This document shows, in pieces, positions 9,155 through 17,799 of a DNA stretch of 64,000 nucleotides. Source of the DNA: Leptospira congkakensis (GTDB taxonomy: Bacteria; Spirochaetota; Leptospiria; Leptospirales; Leptospiraceae); assembly GCF_004770265.1 (NCBI RefSeq), contig NZ_RQGQ01000017.1, forward strand, positions 682,001 through 746,000, read 5' to 3'. The notes under the pieces were generated by a model. The model was given only the letters and a program-made list of their open reading frames with translations. It ran no database searches and was not told where the DNA came from. A program made the position numbers and the translations under genes. Every line of letters starts with the position of its first letter. The stretch's first letter is position 1.

Positions 9155-10218
9155 TGGATACCAGTATTCAAAATTCCAGAAACCACTTCCGAGAAAGGAA
9201 ATTGATTGTATGATTCCAATACTTGGGATTGGTGAGAAATCAAGGAAGTCCGTTTTTCTTTATCAGATAAAATCTCTTTCATTTGTTTTATAATTTTTGG
9301 AAATTCCTTTGAATCGAACAGTATACCTGCTCCTTTCATTGTACCAGGAATCGCTCCTTTTGCATAAGCAAATACGGGAATCTTCGATCCGAATGCTTCC
9401 AAAATTGGCAAACAAAAACCTTCATGTTCACTCATCGAAACAAAGGCTCCCGATTCTTTTAAAATCGATAAAACTTCTGCATCGGATTTGCCTGTTAAAA
9501 ACTGAACCTTACCTTCCAAATCAAACCTTCGCACAAGATTTGTTAGTTTATCAAAATATCCATCAAAAGCACCAATTACAGATCCAATACAGATACATTT
9601 GGCATCAGGGAATTCTTTTATCCAATAGGAGAATAATTCAATGAAATCTTCCCATTTTTTTTGTGGAGAATATCTCCCTACAAAGACCAAAGATGAGTTT
9701 CGTAACTCTGATTCTAATTTTGTATTAGTTACATAAGATTTACAAATAGGGATCACATAAGGATTTTTGAATTGGTATTCTGAAATGGTTTGAAAATTAA
9801 ATTCTGAATCACACCAAATGGAATCACAAAAGACTGATAAACTGGCAATTTCCAAATAAGACAAAGATTCGAATTTTTCCATCGCTGAAAAAATATCAGG
9901 AGTTGTTGTGTCTTTATAATAAGAGGCAGGGGTAATGTTATGAAATCTTAAAATTTTGCGGCCAGGTAAATTTTGGAACAAGTGGTAGGGGTAACCGGCT
10001 CCACCATAATGTAAAATGTGAATGTCCTCTGCTGAGGTGGGATGTTGAAAGGAATTTACCAAATGGAACTGGCTTTCCAAGGGTTTTCCTTTTCTTTCAA
10101 TCCTGGTAACAAAATGAGATTTGTAACCTAATGAAATAAAAACTTCAGAAAGACCTATTGCATCATTTCCAACACCATCAGAATCTTTTAGTTCATCTAA
10201 ATGTTGGAAAACATTCAT
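9151..10218 (-). CDS. Family 4 glycosyltransferase
   Basis: A 355-residue GT-B glycosyltransferase. The donor-site motif EHEGFCLPILEA (EX7E) is followed by VFAYAKGAIPGTM, and LVFVGRYSPQKKWEDFI marks the start of the C-terminal Rossmann domain. It shares with the neighbouring 8105-9154 protein a RKILxxHNxTP block near residue 90, which supports paralogy. It overlaps the upstream methyltransferase-like gene and the downstream glycosyltransferase by 4 bases each. Confidence 0.9.
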   Translation of the reverse strand: MNVFQHLDELKDSDGVGNDAIGLSEVFISLGYKSHFVTRIERKGKPLESQFHLVNSFQHPTSAEDIHILHYGGAGYPYHLFQNLPGRKILRFHNITPASYYKDTTTPDIFSAMEKFESLSYLEIASLSVFCDSIWCDSEFNFQTISEYQFKNPYVIPICKSYVTNTKLESELRNSSLVFVGRYSPQKKWEDFIELFSYWIKEFPDAKCICIGSVIGAFDGYFDKLTNLVRRFDLEGKVQFLTGKSDAEVLSILKESGAFVSMSEHEGFCLPILEAFGSKIPVFAYAKGAIPGTMKGAGILFDSKEFPKIIKQMKEILSDKEKRTSLISHQSQVLESYNQFPFSEVVSGILNTGIQ

Positions 10219-11234
10219 GTAGCGAGTTTTGTGTATCTGTAAACTTTCGTATCTTCCGTTGCAGAAAGATCTCGAACTTGTTTGAAACCAAGTGTTTCCA
10301 AATAGTTTGGTAATAGTTCCAAATTAATTTCAGAAACTTGTAGATCGCGGAACGGACGATTGGCGTTTGTCGGTTTTGTGGAAACGGAAAAATACAAATG
10401 TTTTCCATTTTGTATGGAATTTGAAATTTCAGCAAAAATTCTTTCTATCCAAAAAGAAGGAAACCGGTTGAGAGGAAGGTAAACTAAGACATCGGCTGAT
10501 GGATTTAGAATTTGTTTTAATGGAAAAAGTCTTTTTTCCAACCGAACGGTTGTTGTGATTTTGTTTTGAATGAATCTGAATTCATCTTCATGTGAAGTGA
10601 TACATTGAAATGGAATTTGACTTATGGATAGTTGTTTGAGAATATCTCCCCACTCAGGAAATAATACCGTTACTGCATTAGATTTAGAAAAATCTTCTAA
10701 TGCAAATTTCCAACTAGGGTTTGATCCAGCATCTGTAAAATAAGAATTTACCGCCCAACCAAAGTTAGGCAGTTCATTGGAAGATCCATGTAACAAATGG
10801 TCTCTATAAAATCCATCAAATCGATTTTCTATTTGTTCGATTCTTTTCCCCAAACGAACAAGTTCATGCAAAACTGAGAAAAATGCTCGAATTCTATTTT
10901 CCGAAAGTTTTTTGTCGATTAATCCATAAACAGAAATTAGGCGATTGACGATGAATTTAACTGGTCCACGAATGAACCAAAATTTTGGGTTTGAGAATTT
11001 GGGACTAGAAATCCCTTTTTCAAACAGATGAGCAGTTCCTGCCGGGTCAAATTTTCGAAATCCTTGGGGGGATTCTGGTTTATAGCTGATTTTTGTGAGT
11101 TCTAACCAATTGGGAGTCTGAGATGGATCCAAGGGGATCTTGGATTCAATTTTTTGTATCAATTCCGATACATTTAACTGTGGGTCTCGAACTTCGACAA
11201 AGGGGGAGGGATTGAATTTCTTTTTGTCTTCCAC
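10215..11234 (-). CDS. Glycan-cluster protein, possible degenerate methyltransferase
   Basis: The first gene of the four-gene glycan run, 339 residues, soluble. The last 170 residues have the alternating strand-helix pattern of a class I SAM-dependent methyltransferase (NAVTVLFPEWGDIL, then SADVLVYLPLNRFP, then a C-terminal LLPNYLETLGFK). The canonical glycine-rich SAM loop is not visible. Residues 75-130 look helical. Such fused or degenerate methyltransferase-like proteins are common beside O-antigen glycosyltransferases. The function is uncertain. Confidence 0.45.
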   Translation of the reverse strand: MEDKKKFNPSPFVEVRDPQLNVSELIQKIESKIPLDPSQTPNWLELTKISYKPESPQGFRKFDPAGTAHLFEKGISSPKFSNPKFWFIRGPVKFIVNRLISVYGLIDKKLSENRIRAFFSVLHELVRLGKRIEQIENRFDGFYRDHLLHGSSNELPNFGWAVNSYFTDAGSNPSWKFALEDFSKSNAVTVLFPEWGDILKQLSISQIPFQCITSHEDEFRFIQNKITTTVRLEKRLFPLKQILNPSADVLVYLPLNRFPSFWIERIFAEISNSIQNGKHLYFSVSTKPTNANRPFRDLQVSEINLELLPNYLETLGFKQVRDLSATEDTKVYRYTKLAT

Positions 11235-11320
11235 AGTTTTCTTTCTTTTGTTGAGAGGATTTGAAAAATTGGAAGAATGGCAACTAAATCTTAGGGCCGA
11301 ATCGGAAATTTCCCTTTTCT

Positions 11321-12241
11321 ATGAAAAAAAAACAAATTTTAGTCACTGGAGCCAGCGGATTTGTCGGAAGTTATCTACTTCCTGCTCTGGAATCCCAAGG
11401 TGAATCCCAAATCCATTGTTTTCAAGGTGACATTCGTGACCGGAAGGCCGTCACAAGAAATTTAGAAGCAGTGCAACCTGATGTCCTCATCCATTTGGCA
11501 GCCCAAGCATTTGTTCCGATAGCCATTGAAAATCCTTGGGAAACTGAAGAAATCAATGTTGGAGGAACACTTAACTTTCTAGAAACTTTACACCGTCTAC
11601 AAAGGCCTTGTAAAATGTTGTACGTTTCTTCAGCAGATGTCTATGGAAAACAGGATCCTTCTCTTCTTCCTTTAAAAGAATCATTTTTGCCCAATCCAGT
11701 AAATCCTTATGCTGGTAGTAAATTGGCAGCCGAATCTTATTGCAGGCAGTACGCACAGTATAGTCAGTATGTATCGGTAGTGATTGCAAGACCTTTCAAT
11801 CATATTGGAATCGGACAACGTAAGGAGTTTGTCATTCCTAACTTTTGTTCTCAAATCATCGAGGTTAAATATTCGGGAAAGTCAACTATTGCTGTTGGTG
11901 ATTTAGAACCTACTAGAGATTTTTCCCATGTTGAAGATATTGTGAGTGGGTATTTGACCTTAGTGGAAAAGGGGCAATCAGGCGAAATTTATAATATCTG
12001 TTCTGGTGAAGAACGAAGTATCCGTTATATGTTAGAAGAATTAGTTAAATTTTCTGGTAAGGACATTCGATTTGAAGTGGATGCCGGTCGAGTTAGAGCG
12101 TCTGAAACATCCAAAGTTTATGGTGACAATTCCAAACTAAAAAATCTAGGTTGGAAAAACAAACATAGCTTAAGCGAAACTTTACAACAAATTTACAATC
12201 ACTTAGAATCTGATTTTTTAAAATCCAAACAAACAGACTGA
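11321..12241 (+). CDS. rmd: GDP-6-deoxy-4-keto-mannose reductase-like SDR epimerase
   Basis: An extended SDR enzyme (306 residues). The NAD(P) loop is TGASGFVGSYL at residues 8-18, the catalytic SSADVYG and YAGSK (Tyr-x3-Lys) follow, and RPFNHIGIGQ is typical of Rmd, which makes GDP-D-rhamnose from the Gmd product. Gmd is not in this window. The gene is divergent from the glycosyltransferase run with an 86-base shared upstream region, so it plausibly supplies a sugar for those enzymes. RmlD or a related epimerase is an alternative. The 3' end overlaps the convergent M48 gene by 43 bases. Confidence 0.75.
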   Translation: MKKKQILVTGASGFVGSYLLPALESQGESQIHCFQGDIRDRKAVTRNLEAVQPDVLIHLAAQAFVPIAIENPWETEEINVGGTLNFLETLHRLQRPCKMLYVSSADVYGKQDPSLLPLKESFLPNPVNPYAGSKLAAESYCRQYAQYSQYVSVVIARPFNHIGIGQRKEFVIPNFCSQIIEVKYSGKSTIAVGDLEPTRDFSHVEDIVSGYLTLVEKGQSGEIYNICSGEERSIRYMLEELVKFSGKDIRFEVDAGRVRASETSKVYGDNSKLKNLGWKNKHSLSETLQQIYNHLESDFLKSKQTD

Positions 12242-13395
12242 ACTTCTTTCCAAGTTTTATCTGAAACAATTTTTTTGATGGATCCTTTTTTGCCAGTTCG
12301 AATGAGAGATTCTAAAGTTTTCATTCTTTCATCGGTAGCAGGGTGAGTACTTAAAAAATCGGTAATTGATTTTGTTATCACTTGATCGTCCTTGGCTTTT
12401 GGATCAGGTGATTTTCCTTCAGGTTTCAATATTTCTTTCTCTAATTCTTGCATTCTTTTAAAAAATGTAAGGAGTCCTGATGATGAGATATTTTGGTTTT
12501 TTAAATATTCTATAGAAGTGATGTCAGCTTCTGTTTCAAAATCTCTAGAAAACTTTAATACCAGAATTGTAGAACCAATCTCCGTAAACGTTTCTAAAAA
12601 TTCCATGTTTCCGAGTCCAGGACCAACCACCAAACTGATCGCAAGCGAAGTCCCTCCTGCTTTCACAAGATTTCTCATATGGTGTCTTTTTTCCACGTGT
12701 GCAATTTCGTGTGCTAAAACCCCAATCACTTCTTCTTGTGATTGGGCATCATTGAGAAGTCCGGAAAAAAAATAAATTTTGCCGTTAGAGAGAGCAAAGG
12801 CATTCGGAATGGTAGAAGCAATGACAGAAACGGAAAATTCGTGAGGACTACCTTTGGGTACGATTCTTTTAAGAGCTTCTGCAAAGAATCTGTCTGTGGC
12901 TTTGGTATTACAAGCTTCAAACTGAGCATCCATTTTGAGTTGGACAGATTCGCCTAACGTTTTGTCGGCGGATAAGGGAATGAAGTTCGTTACAAGCTCT
13001 AGCCCTTTAAAATAGAAAAAACCAATAATAGCAACAATGAGAATGGATAGAGTCCCAAGGACAAGGGGATTCATTTCTCTGATGGAGTAAAAAAATGCAT
13101 GGGTTTTGCTTTGTGATTTTTTTGTTTGGATCCAAATGGATTCTATTTTTTTTGCTTCTTCTTTGGAGCAAAAAATTTCCAAAACAGGACTTTCTTTTAC
13201 TTCGTCCGGCAGTAAAACAAGCTTACAGCCATTATGCGTTAAATTAAATTCTGTAAATTGGGAAATTACAAGTTTGTGAGCGGTTTCTCTAGAAGAAAAC
13301 TCAAGAGATTGACCATGGATCAGAATAGTCCCCTCTTCGGGGACCGCTGATACTCCGTTAAAATATCGGGATGTAAATGTTTGATTTTGAAACAA
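12199..13395 (-). CDS. M48 family zinc metalloprotease, membrane-anchored
   Basis: A zinc endopeptidase with HEIAHVEKRHH (zinc ligands His229 and His233, catalytic Glu230) and the downstream third-ligand region RDFETEADI. A single TM lies near 110-129, so the protease domain (about 150-390) faces the periplasm. The first 100 residues form a cytoplasmic domain of unknown role. Layout resembles BepA/LoiP-like envelope proteases but with an added N-terminal domain. It is followed upstream, with a 3-base gap, by the DUF898 membrane gene, so the two are probably co-transcribed and may act in the same envelope process. Confidence 0.88.
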   Translation of the reverse strand: MFQNQTFTSRYFNGVSAVPEEGTILIHGQSLEFSSRETAHKLVISQFTEFNLTHNGCKLVLLPDEVKESPVLEIFCSKEEAKKIESIWIQTKKSQSKTHAFFYSIREMNPLVLGTLSILIVAIIGFFYFKGLELVTNFIPLSADKTLGESVQLKMDAQFEACNTKATDRFFAEALKRIVPKGSPHEFSVSVIASTIPNAFALSNGKIYFFSGLLNDAQSQEEVIGVLAHEIAHVEKRHHMRNLVKAGGTSLAISLVVGPGLGNMEFLETFTEIGSTILVLKFSRDFETEADITSIEYLKNQNISSSGLLTFFKRMQELEKEILKPEGKSPDPKAKDDQVITKSITDFLSTHPATDERMKTLESLIRTGKKGSIKKIVSDKTWKEVQSVCLDFKKSDSK

Positions 13396-13398
13396 TGT

Positions 13399-14355
13399 TT
13401 ATGATAGGAAGGCTTCTAAAGTATCTGCAAGTGCTTCCAATCCTTCTGCCGTAGCGTTTGCAGTTGAATCTGTTTGTGCTGAGATGGAAGAAAAATCAAC
13501 TTCTGCCTCCAAACTAACCGACTCAAAAAAAAGTTTGGTCAATCGGACTACAGCCCAAGCAAATCCAATTCCTAAAGTAAATATGATAATTAAATAGGCG
13601 ATGATAAAATTTCCAAAAATTTTTCCACCTGTGATATCTGATCTAAACTTTTTCCCTTGGAAACTAGTTCGGTTCCAAATGTAATTTTGAACATCTGCTA
13701 AAAACCAAGAATAGTAAATTCCAAGAGTCACAATGCTTAAAAAGAATCCTTTTAAGTAGAGGAAAAAAATCTCCTTACCTTCTGCTGAAAATCCAAAGTT
13801 TGTATTCCCGTATCTTGTTTTACTTTGTATGTAAGCTTCTTTTTCAGCAAAAAACCATGGATAGTAGATTCCCAGTGTAATGATAGTTAGGAGAATCCCT
13901 TTGCCGTAAAGTTTTGCTACTTCTAAAATTTTTCCATCAAATCCGAAACGAAGGTTGCGGTATCCAGTACGCGAAGTGAGGTATTTTCTGCCACCTACCA
14001 AGATGATAGGAACAAGAGCCAAAATTACTGCTAAAGATAGAAGAGACCCTACGATTGATGCAAAGTATGGGATCGGAATGAATGTCAGGATGGTCTGAAT
14101 GATGTAGATCCCTATATAAAGAACTATGAATATTCCTAATGCTTTGAGAAATCCAATGAACCTCTCTTTTCCTGTTCCGTGGAAGGAAAAACGTTCTCCT
14201 GCCCATTCTAAGTTCTCTGCCATAAATTTTTGGACATTGGTTCTGGCCCAAAAGCTATAAATCCCTAATGTTACTACGGTTAGAAACATATTCTTCAGTA
14301 GAAGAATGAAGAGTTGCCCTCCCGTTGCGTGGTATTGTAGTCTCGTATTGTTCAT
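13399..14355 (-). CDS. DUF898 (YjgN-like) membrane protein with internal repeats
   Basis: A 318-residue multi-pass protein built from repeated units of TLGIYxxW(F/A) in a TM followed by an amphipathic stretch with F(S/G)xxGKE. Copies are clear near residues 24, 165 and 215, with a weaker fourth near 275. This matches the DUF898/YjgN family, whose function is unknown. The ATG at 14355 is chosen over a more distal start because GGGGACA precedes it by a few bases and the conserved region begins directly after it. It is the promoter-proximal gene of a pair with the M48 protease. Confidence 0.8.
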   Translation of the reverse strand: MNNTRLQYHATGGQLFILLLKNMFLTVVTLGIYSFWARTNVQKFMAENLEWAGERFSFHGTGKERFIGFLKALGIFIVLYIGIYIIQTILTFIPIPYFASIVGSLLSLAVILALVPIILVGGRKYLTSRTGYRNLRFGFDGKILEVAKLYGKGILLTIITLGIYYPWFFAEKEAYIQSKTRYGNTNFGFSAEGKEIFFLYLKGFFLSIVTLGIYYSWFLADVQNYIWNRTSFQGKKFRSDITGGKIFGNFIIAYLIIIFTLGIGFAWAVVRLTKLFFESVSLEAEVDFSSISAQTDSTANATAEGLEALADTLEAFLS

Positions 14356-14385
14356 TGATGTCCCCGAATGATGATTAGTGGAGAG

Positions 14386-14391
14386 ATTATA
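14386..14391 (-). promoter_or_regulatory. Candidate -10 element for the DUF898-M48 operon
   Basis: Minus-strand TATAAT lies about 30 bases upstream of the ATG at 14355, giving a 5' leader of roughly 20-25 bases. No good -35 hexamer is visible at 16-18 bases, so the call rests on the -10 alone. Confidence 0.35.
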
Positions 14392-14523
14392 TAGATTTAA
14401 CAAATGGGTAAAGAAAAATATTTCCTATCCATTAGAAATACAGATTGCACGATTGATCCTACGTCATCAATTTTAGAGGAATCACTGAACTTGTCCATCA
14501 CTCAGTCTGTCTATTTATATAGA

Positions 14524-14811
14524 ATGCGAACTACCTTCCTAATCTTCTTGTTTTTTCTGATCTTTGTATCAGATGGGTTTGCTGATTCACGACAAGAATT
14601 ACCTCCTACATTGGGGGATTTGAAAGGGCAGGACAAATCGGTGCGGCAACCTCCCGATAGAAAGGACAAAAAAGGATGTTGTAAAATCAAATATCCTGCT
14701 GGTGGATATGATTTCTTTCTTGCGACAGAAGACGATTGTCGTGCTAGTTTATACTTTGACAGATTTTTAGGAGAGAACAACACTCTATGCTTTCGATGGG
14801 AAGGGGAATAG
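14524..14811 (+). CDS. Small secreted cysteine-containing protein
   Basis: 95 residues from the ATG at 14524. A positively charged start is followed by a hydrophobic stretch and a cleavage-like site after GFADS near residue 20, so it is probably exported. The mature part has a charged Pro/Lys region and then four cysteines (KKGCCK, DDCRAS, NTLCF), which could form disulfides in the periplasm. The open frame extends 40 codons upstream, but that part has no signal-peptide character. I do not recognise a family. It overlaps or nearly abuts the downstream patatin gene. Confidence 0.6.
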   Translation: MRTTFLIFLFFLIFVSDGFADSRQELPPTLGDLKGQDKSVRQPPDRKDKKGCCKIKYPAGGYDFFLATEDDCRASLYFDRFLGENNTLCFRWEGE

Positions 14812-15755
14812 AATTTGTCGATTTTATGGGCGTTAGAGAACAAGTTTTACAAACATTAGTTAAAATATTTCCTTCTTATGATGTTTCGCTTGCGATTGCT
14901 GGTGGTGGTTGTAAGGCCTTTTATGCATTAGGTGTTGGGAAAACCCTTCGGGAATGGGGAGTGCGTTTTACAGAACTTTCTGGTGTTTCTGCCGGCGCTG
15001 CTATGGCACTTTGTATCCTTTCCCAAACAGAAGAAGAATCCGTAGAATACTTTGAAGAAATCACAAAACGGAATTCGCGTAACTTCCATTTTTCGAACTT
15101 TCTTCGGGGAGAGTCTACTTTCCCTCATGAAGATATGTACCGTCGTACCATTCGTTTTGGAATGAAGTTTGATAAGGTTTTGGAATCAGGTGCCAAAATC
15201 TGGATCCATTCGGTAAAGGCTCATCCTAAGGAAGACTCGTTAAAGAATAAGTTCCGTTTGGCGAGACTCATTTCTGAAACCGGACGAGCTTTTATTTTGG
15301 ATGATCGGGACCGGTCAGAAGGAATTCCTGCCAATCGAACCGCCGAAATGATTAAAAAATGGAATATGGAAGATGTTGATTTTACAGAAAAAGATTTTGT
15401 GAACTCAGAAACCATCGAACAATTCATTATGAACTCTTCTTCCATTCCGCCTATCGTTGACTTTCAGTCGGTGGGGAATGAATATTATTTGGATGGGGGA
15501 CTAACCAATAATATGTTTATTGAAGCTTTTTCCTCGAAGGCAAAAATTATTGGAATTCATTATGAACACAATACCATTGTGGGCAAAGATCCAGAACTTT
15601 TAGCCAAGTCGTATTTGATCACTCCTTCAAAACCGTTACCAATCACCTCTTTTGATTATACAAATCCCAAAGGGGTTAGAGAAACTTATGAATTGGGTAA
15701 AGCCGATGCTTTGGCACAAAAAACTGCCATTATAGATTATTTGAGAAAGGATTGA
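14787..15755 (+). CDS. Patatin-like phospholipase
   Basis: A serine lipase of the patatin/RssA type. The oxyanion loop is IAGGGCKAFYALG, the nucleophile elbow is GVSAG and the catalytic Asp is in LDGGLTNN. The Ser-Asp dyad is therefore complete. No signal peptide, so it is probably a cytoplasmic or inner-membrane-associated lipid hydrolase. The ATG at 14787 overlaps the previous gene by 25 bases. An internal ATG at 14826, which would remove 13 non-conserved residues, is a reasonable alternative. The 3' end overlaps the convergent aminotransferase by 19 bases. Confidence 0.9.
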   Translation: MLSMGRGIEFVDFMGVREQVLQTLVKIFPSYDVSLAIAGGGCKAFYALGVGKTLREWGVRFTELSGVSAGAAMALCILSQTEEESVEYFEEITKRNSRNFHFSNFLRGESTFPHEDMYRRTIRFGMKFDKVLESGAKIWIHSVKAHPKEDSLKNKFRLARLISETGRAFILDDRDRSEGIPANRTAEMIKKWNMEDVDFTEKDFVNSETIEQFIMNSSSIPPIVDFQSVGNEYYLDGGLTNNMFIEAFSSKAKIIGIHYEHNTIVGKDPELLAKSYLITPSKPLPITSFDYTNPKGVRETYELGKADALAQKTAIIDYLRKD

Positions 15756-16960
15756 AGAGCCGAAAGTCCACTTCGCAAAACTTCTTCATCGGAAATCAAA
15801 CTAATCACAAGAATACACCTGTTATGCGAAAATCCATACCATGACCCAGGGTGGACAAAAACCTTGGTTTGGGTCAAAATTTCTAAAACCATTTCTTCGT
15901 CCTTTTTTTCCAAATCCAATTCGAATAAAAAATACCAACCGGCTTCCACTGCCGGTTTGTTTAGGATTTTAGGATTCTCTTCGGAAAATAAAATACACTG
16001 CGCCAAGTTTCGCATAATTCTTGTTCGTATTCGATTTTGAACCATGGTTTTCCAAGGGATGAGTTCTAACGTTGCTAATTGTACTGGTGCGTTGACGGAA
16101 AGGTATGTATCGGCAATGAAACTTAAATTTTTTTGAATTTCTGATCTATATAGTTCTGGGCTTTGGATGAGAATCCATCCAAGTTTGAGTCCAGGAAGGG
16201 CCAACATTTTGGAAAACCCATTACAAATCAAAAGAGGGAAACTAGGGGAAACTGGAATTTGGTGTGGTTCACCAGAGAACTCATAACCTACAAAAACTTC
16301 ATCTAGTAGGATGGGAATTTTGATTCCGAGTGCCTCCCATTCTTTCCAAAACTGGGCGGTGGTTCTAGAACCTGTTGGGTTTGCGGGACTGACTAGAACA
16401 ATGAGTTTTGTTTTTGTGCTGATACAATTGGCTATGGTTTCAGCAGAATATATCCATTTTCCCGTTTCTTTTTCTTCCTGCAGTGGATAATGCACTTCTT
16501 TTAGATTTTCGAGTCCAATGAGAAAACTAAATAACGGATAACCAGGATTTGGTGTTAATACTTCATCGCCGGGGTTTGTAAATAGTTTGAAAATATAGGA
16601 ATAAGCTTCTGAAGTACTCGCCGTCAAAACCAAATGGGACAAGTCGGTTTGGATGCCTCGATTTTTGTAATCAGAAATAATTGCCTGTCTAGCGGATTCC
16701 AACCCTTCGGCTTGGGGTTCATATTGGCTAAGATCCAAATTTGAAAATATATGAGATAAGGCAGAAGGTGGAAATTCCAACCCTAGTTTTGTAGGATTGG
16801 AACCAGTAAGATCAAAAATCTCAAGTCCTGTTTTTTCCAAATTTTGTTTGGTTTGGTAAATTTTGTTTTCTGAATTCAAATCACCTAACAACTGAAATCG
16901 ATTGGAAAATAAAAGATCTGAATTGGTCAAATTAAGCTGCTTGGTGTAAAAATTTTGCAA
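15737..16960 (-). CDS. PLP-dependent aminotransferase, class I/II
   Basis: A fold-type I aminotransferase of 407 residues. Visible marks are the LTASTSEAYSYIFKL cofactor-phosphate region, SPANPTGS, LLDEVFVGYEF (Asp binding the PLP pyridine) and NGFSKMLALPGLKLGW with the Schiff-base lysine, followed by the Arg-containing C-terminal segment. Substrate is not determined. The AlaA/AspC group is plausible. It overlaps the upstream SDR gene by about 29 bases, so the two share a transcript. Confidence 0.85.
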   Translation of the reverse strand: MQNFYTKQLNLTNSDLLFSNRFQLLGDLNSENKIYQTKQNLEKTGLEIFDLTGSNPTKLGLEFPPSALSHIFSNLDLSQYEPQAEGLESARQAIISDYKNRGIQTDLSHLVLTASTSEAYSYIFKLFTNPGDEVLTPNPGYPLFSFLIGLENLKEVHYPLQEEKETGKWIYSAETIANCISTKTKLIVLVSPANPTGSRTTAQFWKEWEALGIKIPILLDEVFVGYEFSGEPHQIPVSPSFPLLICNGFSKMLALPGLKLGWILIQSPELYRSEIQKNLSFIADTYLSVNAPVQLATLELIPWKTMVQNRIRTRIMRNLAQCILFSEENPKILNKPAVEAGWYFLFELDLEKKDEEMVLEILTQTKVFVHPGSWYGFSHNRCILVISLISDEEVLRSGLSALQSFLK

Positions 16961-17711
16961 TTTTACGAACGAGAAACTTAGGTGAGAATCGAACCGATTG
17001 TGCGACGAGAAAATTCATAAAACCTGGAATTTTGACCACTTTTTTACTAAATAAAGCATCGAGTCCAATATCCACCACTTCTCTAGATTGCATAATGAGA
17101 AAGGAAGATTTTACTAAATTGATTTTAGTCATATTGGCTCTTTCAAAAAATTCAGTTTGAGTTGGTCCTGGACAAAAACATGTTACTGTTACACCGTAAT
17201 CTCTCACTTCTTCTGCAAGCCCTTCACTAAGAGAAAGAACATATGCTTTTGATGCATAGTAATTTGACATCAGTGGACCTGGTTGGTAGGCAGCAGTGGA
17301 GGCAACATTTAGGATGTATCCGTCTTTTTCAGCAACCATATCTTGCAAAAACAAATGGCAAAGTTCTGCGAGAGTTGTGACATTCAATTGGATTAGTTGG
17401 GATTCTTTTTCAAAAGAATTTTTATGGAATTCTCCGTTGAGACCAAAACCAGCATTGTTCACCAAACAGTGAATCGATAACTTTAGTTTTTTGACTGCTT
17501 TGTATAAAACTTCACTTGAGTTTGGTTTTGCTAAATCTTGAGCAATGACGACACTTTGTAGTCCGTGTTTGTTTTTGATCTCTGCGGCCAAAGCCTTCAA
17601 TCGATCTGCGCTCCTTGCAACTAAAACAGGAGTGTATCCCTTTTCAGCCAATGCAAAAGCAAAATCCTTTCCGAGTCCAGTGGAAGCACCTGTAATTAAC
17701 GCGTATTTCAT
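16932..17711 (-). CDS. Short-chain dehydrogenase/reductase
   Basis: A classical SDR of about 259 residues from the ATG at 17711. The cofactor loop is TGASTGLGKDFA, then NNAGFG, the catalytic Ser in NVASTAAYQ, and YYASKAY (Tyr-x3-Lys). The pattern CPGPTQTEFF matches the YdfG/DltE-like fatty-acyl or general oxidoreductase group. Longer starts exist up to 17816 but lack SDR sequence and would overlap the divergent MFS gene. Substrate unknown. Confidence 0.88.
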   Translation of the reverse strand: MKYALITGASTGLGKDFAFALAEKGYTPVLVARSADRLKALAAEIKNKHGLQSVVIAQDLAKPNSSEVLYKAVKKLKLSIHCLVNNAGFGLNGEFHKNSFEKESQLIQLNVTTLAELCHLFLQDMVAEKDGYILNVASTAAYQPGPLMSNYYASKAYVLSLSEGLAEEVRDYGVTVTCFCPGPTQTEFFERANMTKINLVKSSFLIMQSREVVDIGLDALFSKKVVKIPGFMNFLVAQSVRFSPKFLVRKIAKFLHQAA

Positions 17712-17799
17712 AGAGGGAAATTTATTACGGAATGTAAAAGTTGGCAATTCGAAACTAAATAGTTTTGGAAATTTTGAATGCCTGGTCAATATTAGTTTT

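Noticed and set aside
6921..12241. Complete O-antigen biosynthesis cluster
   Set aside because: No flippase, polymerase, ligase or gmd gene, and only a few transferases.
12392..12775. Long plus-strand open frame inside the M48 gene
   Set aside because: It is antisense to a gene with clear zinc-protease motifs, has Ser/Pro-rich composition typical of complement frames, and has no ribosome site.
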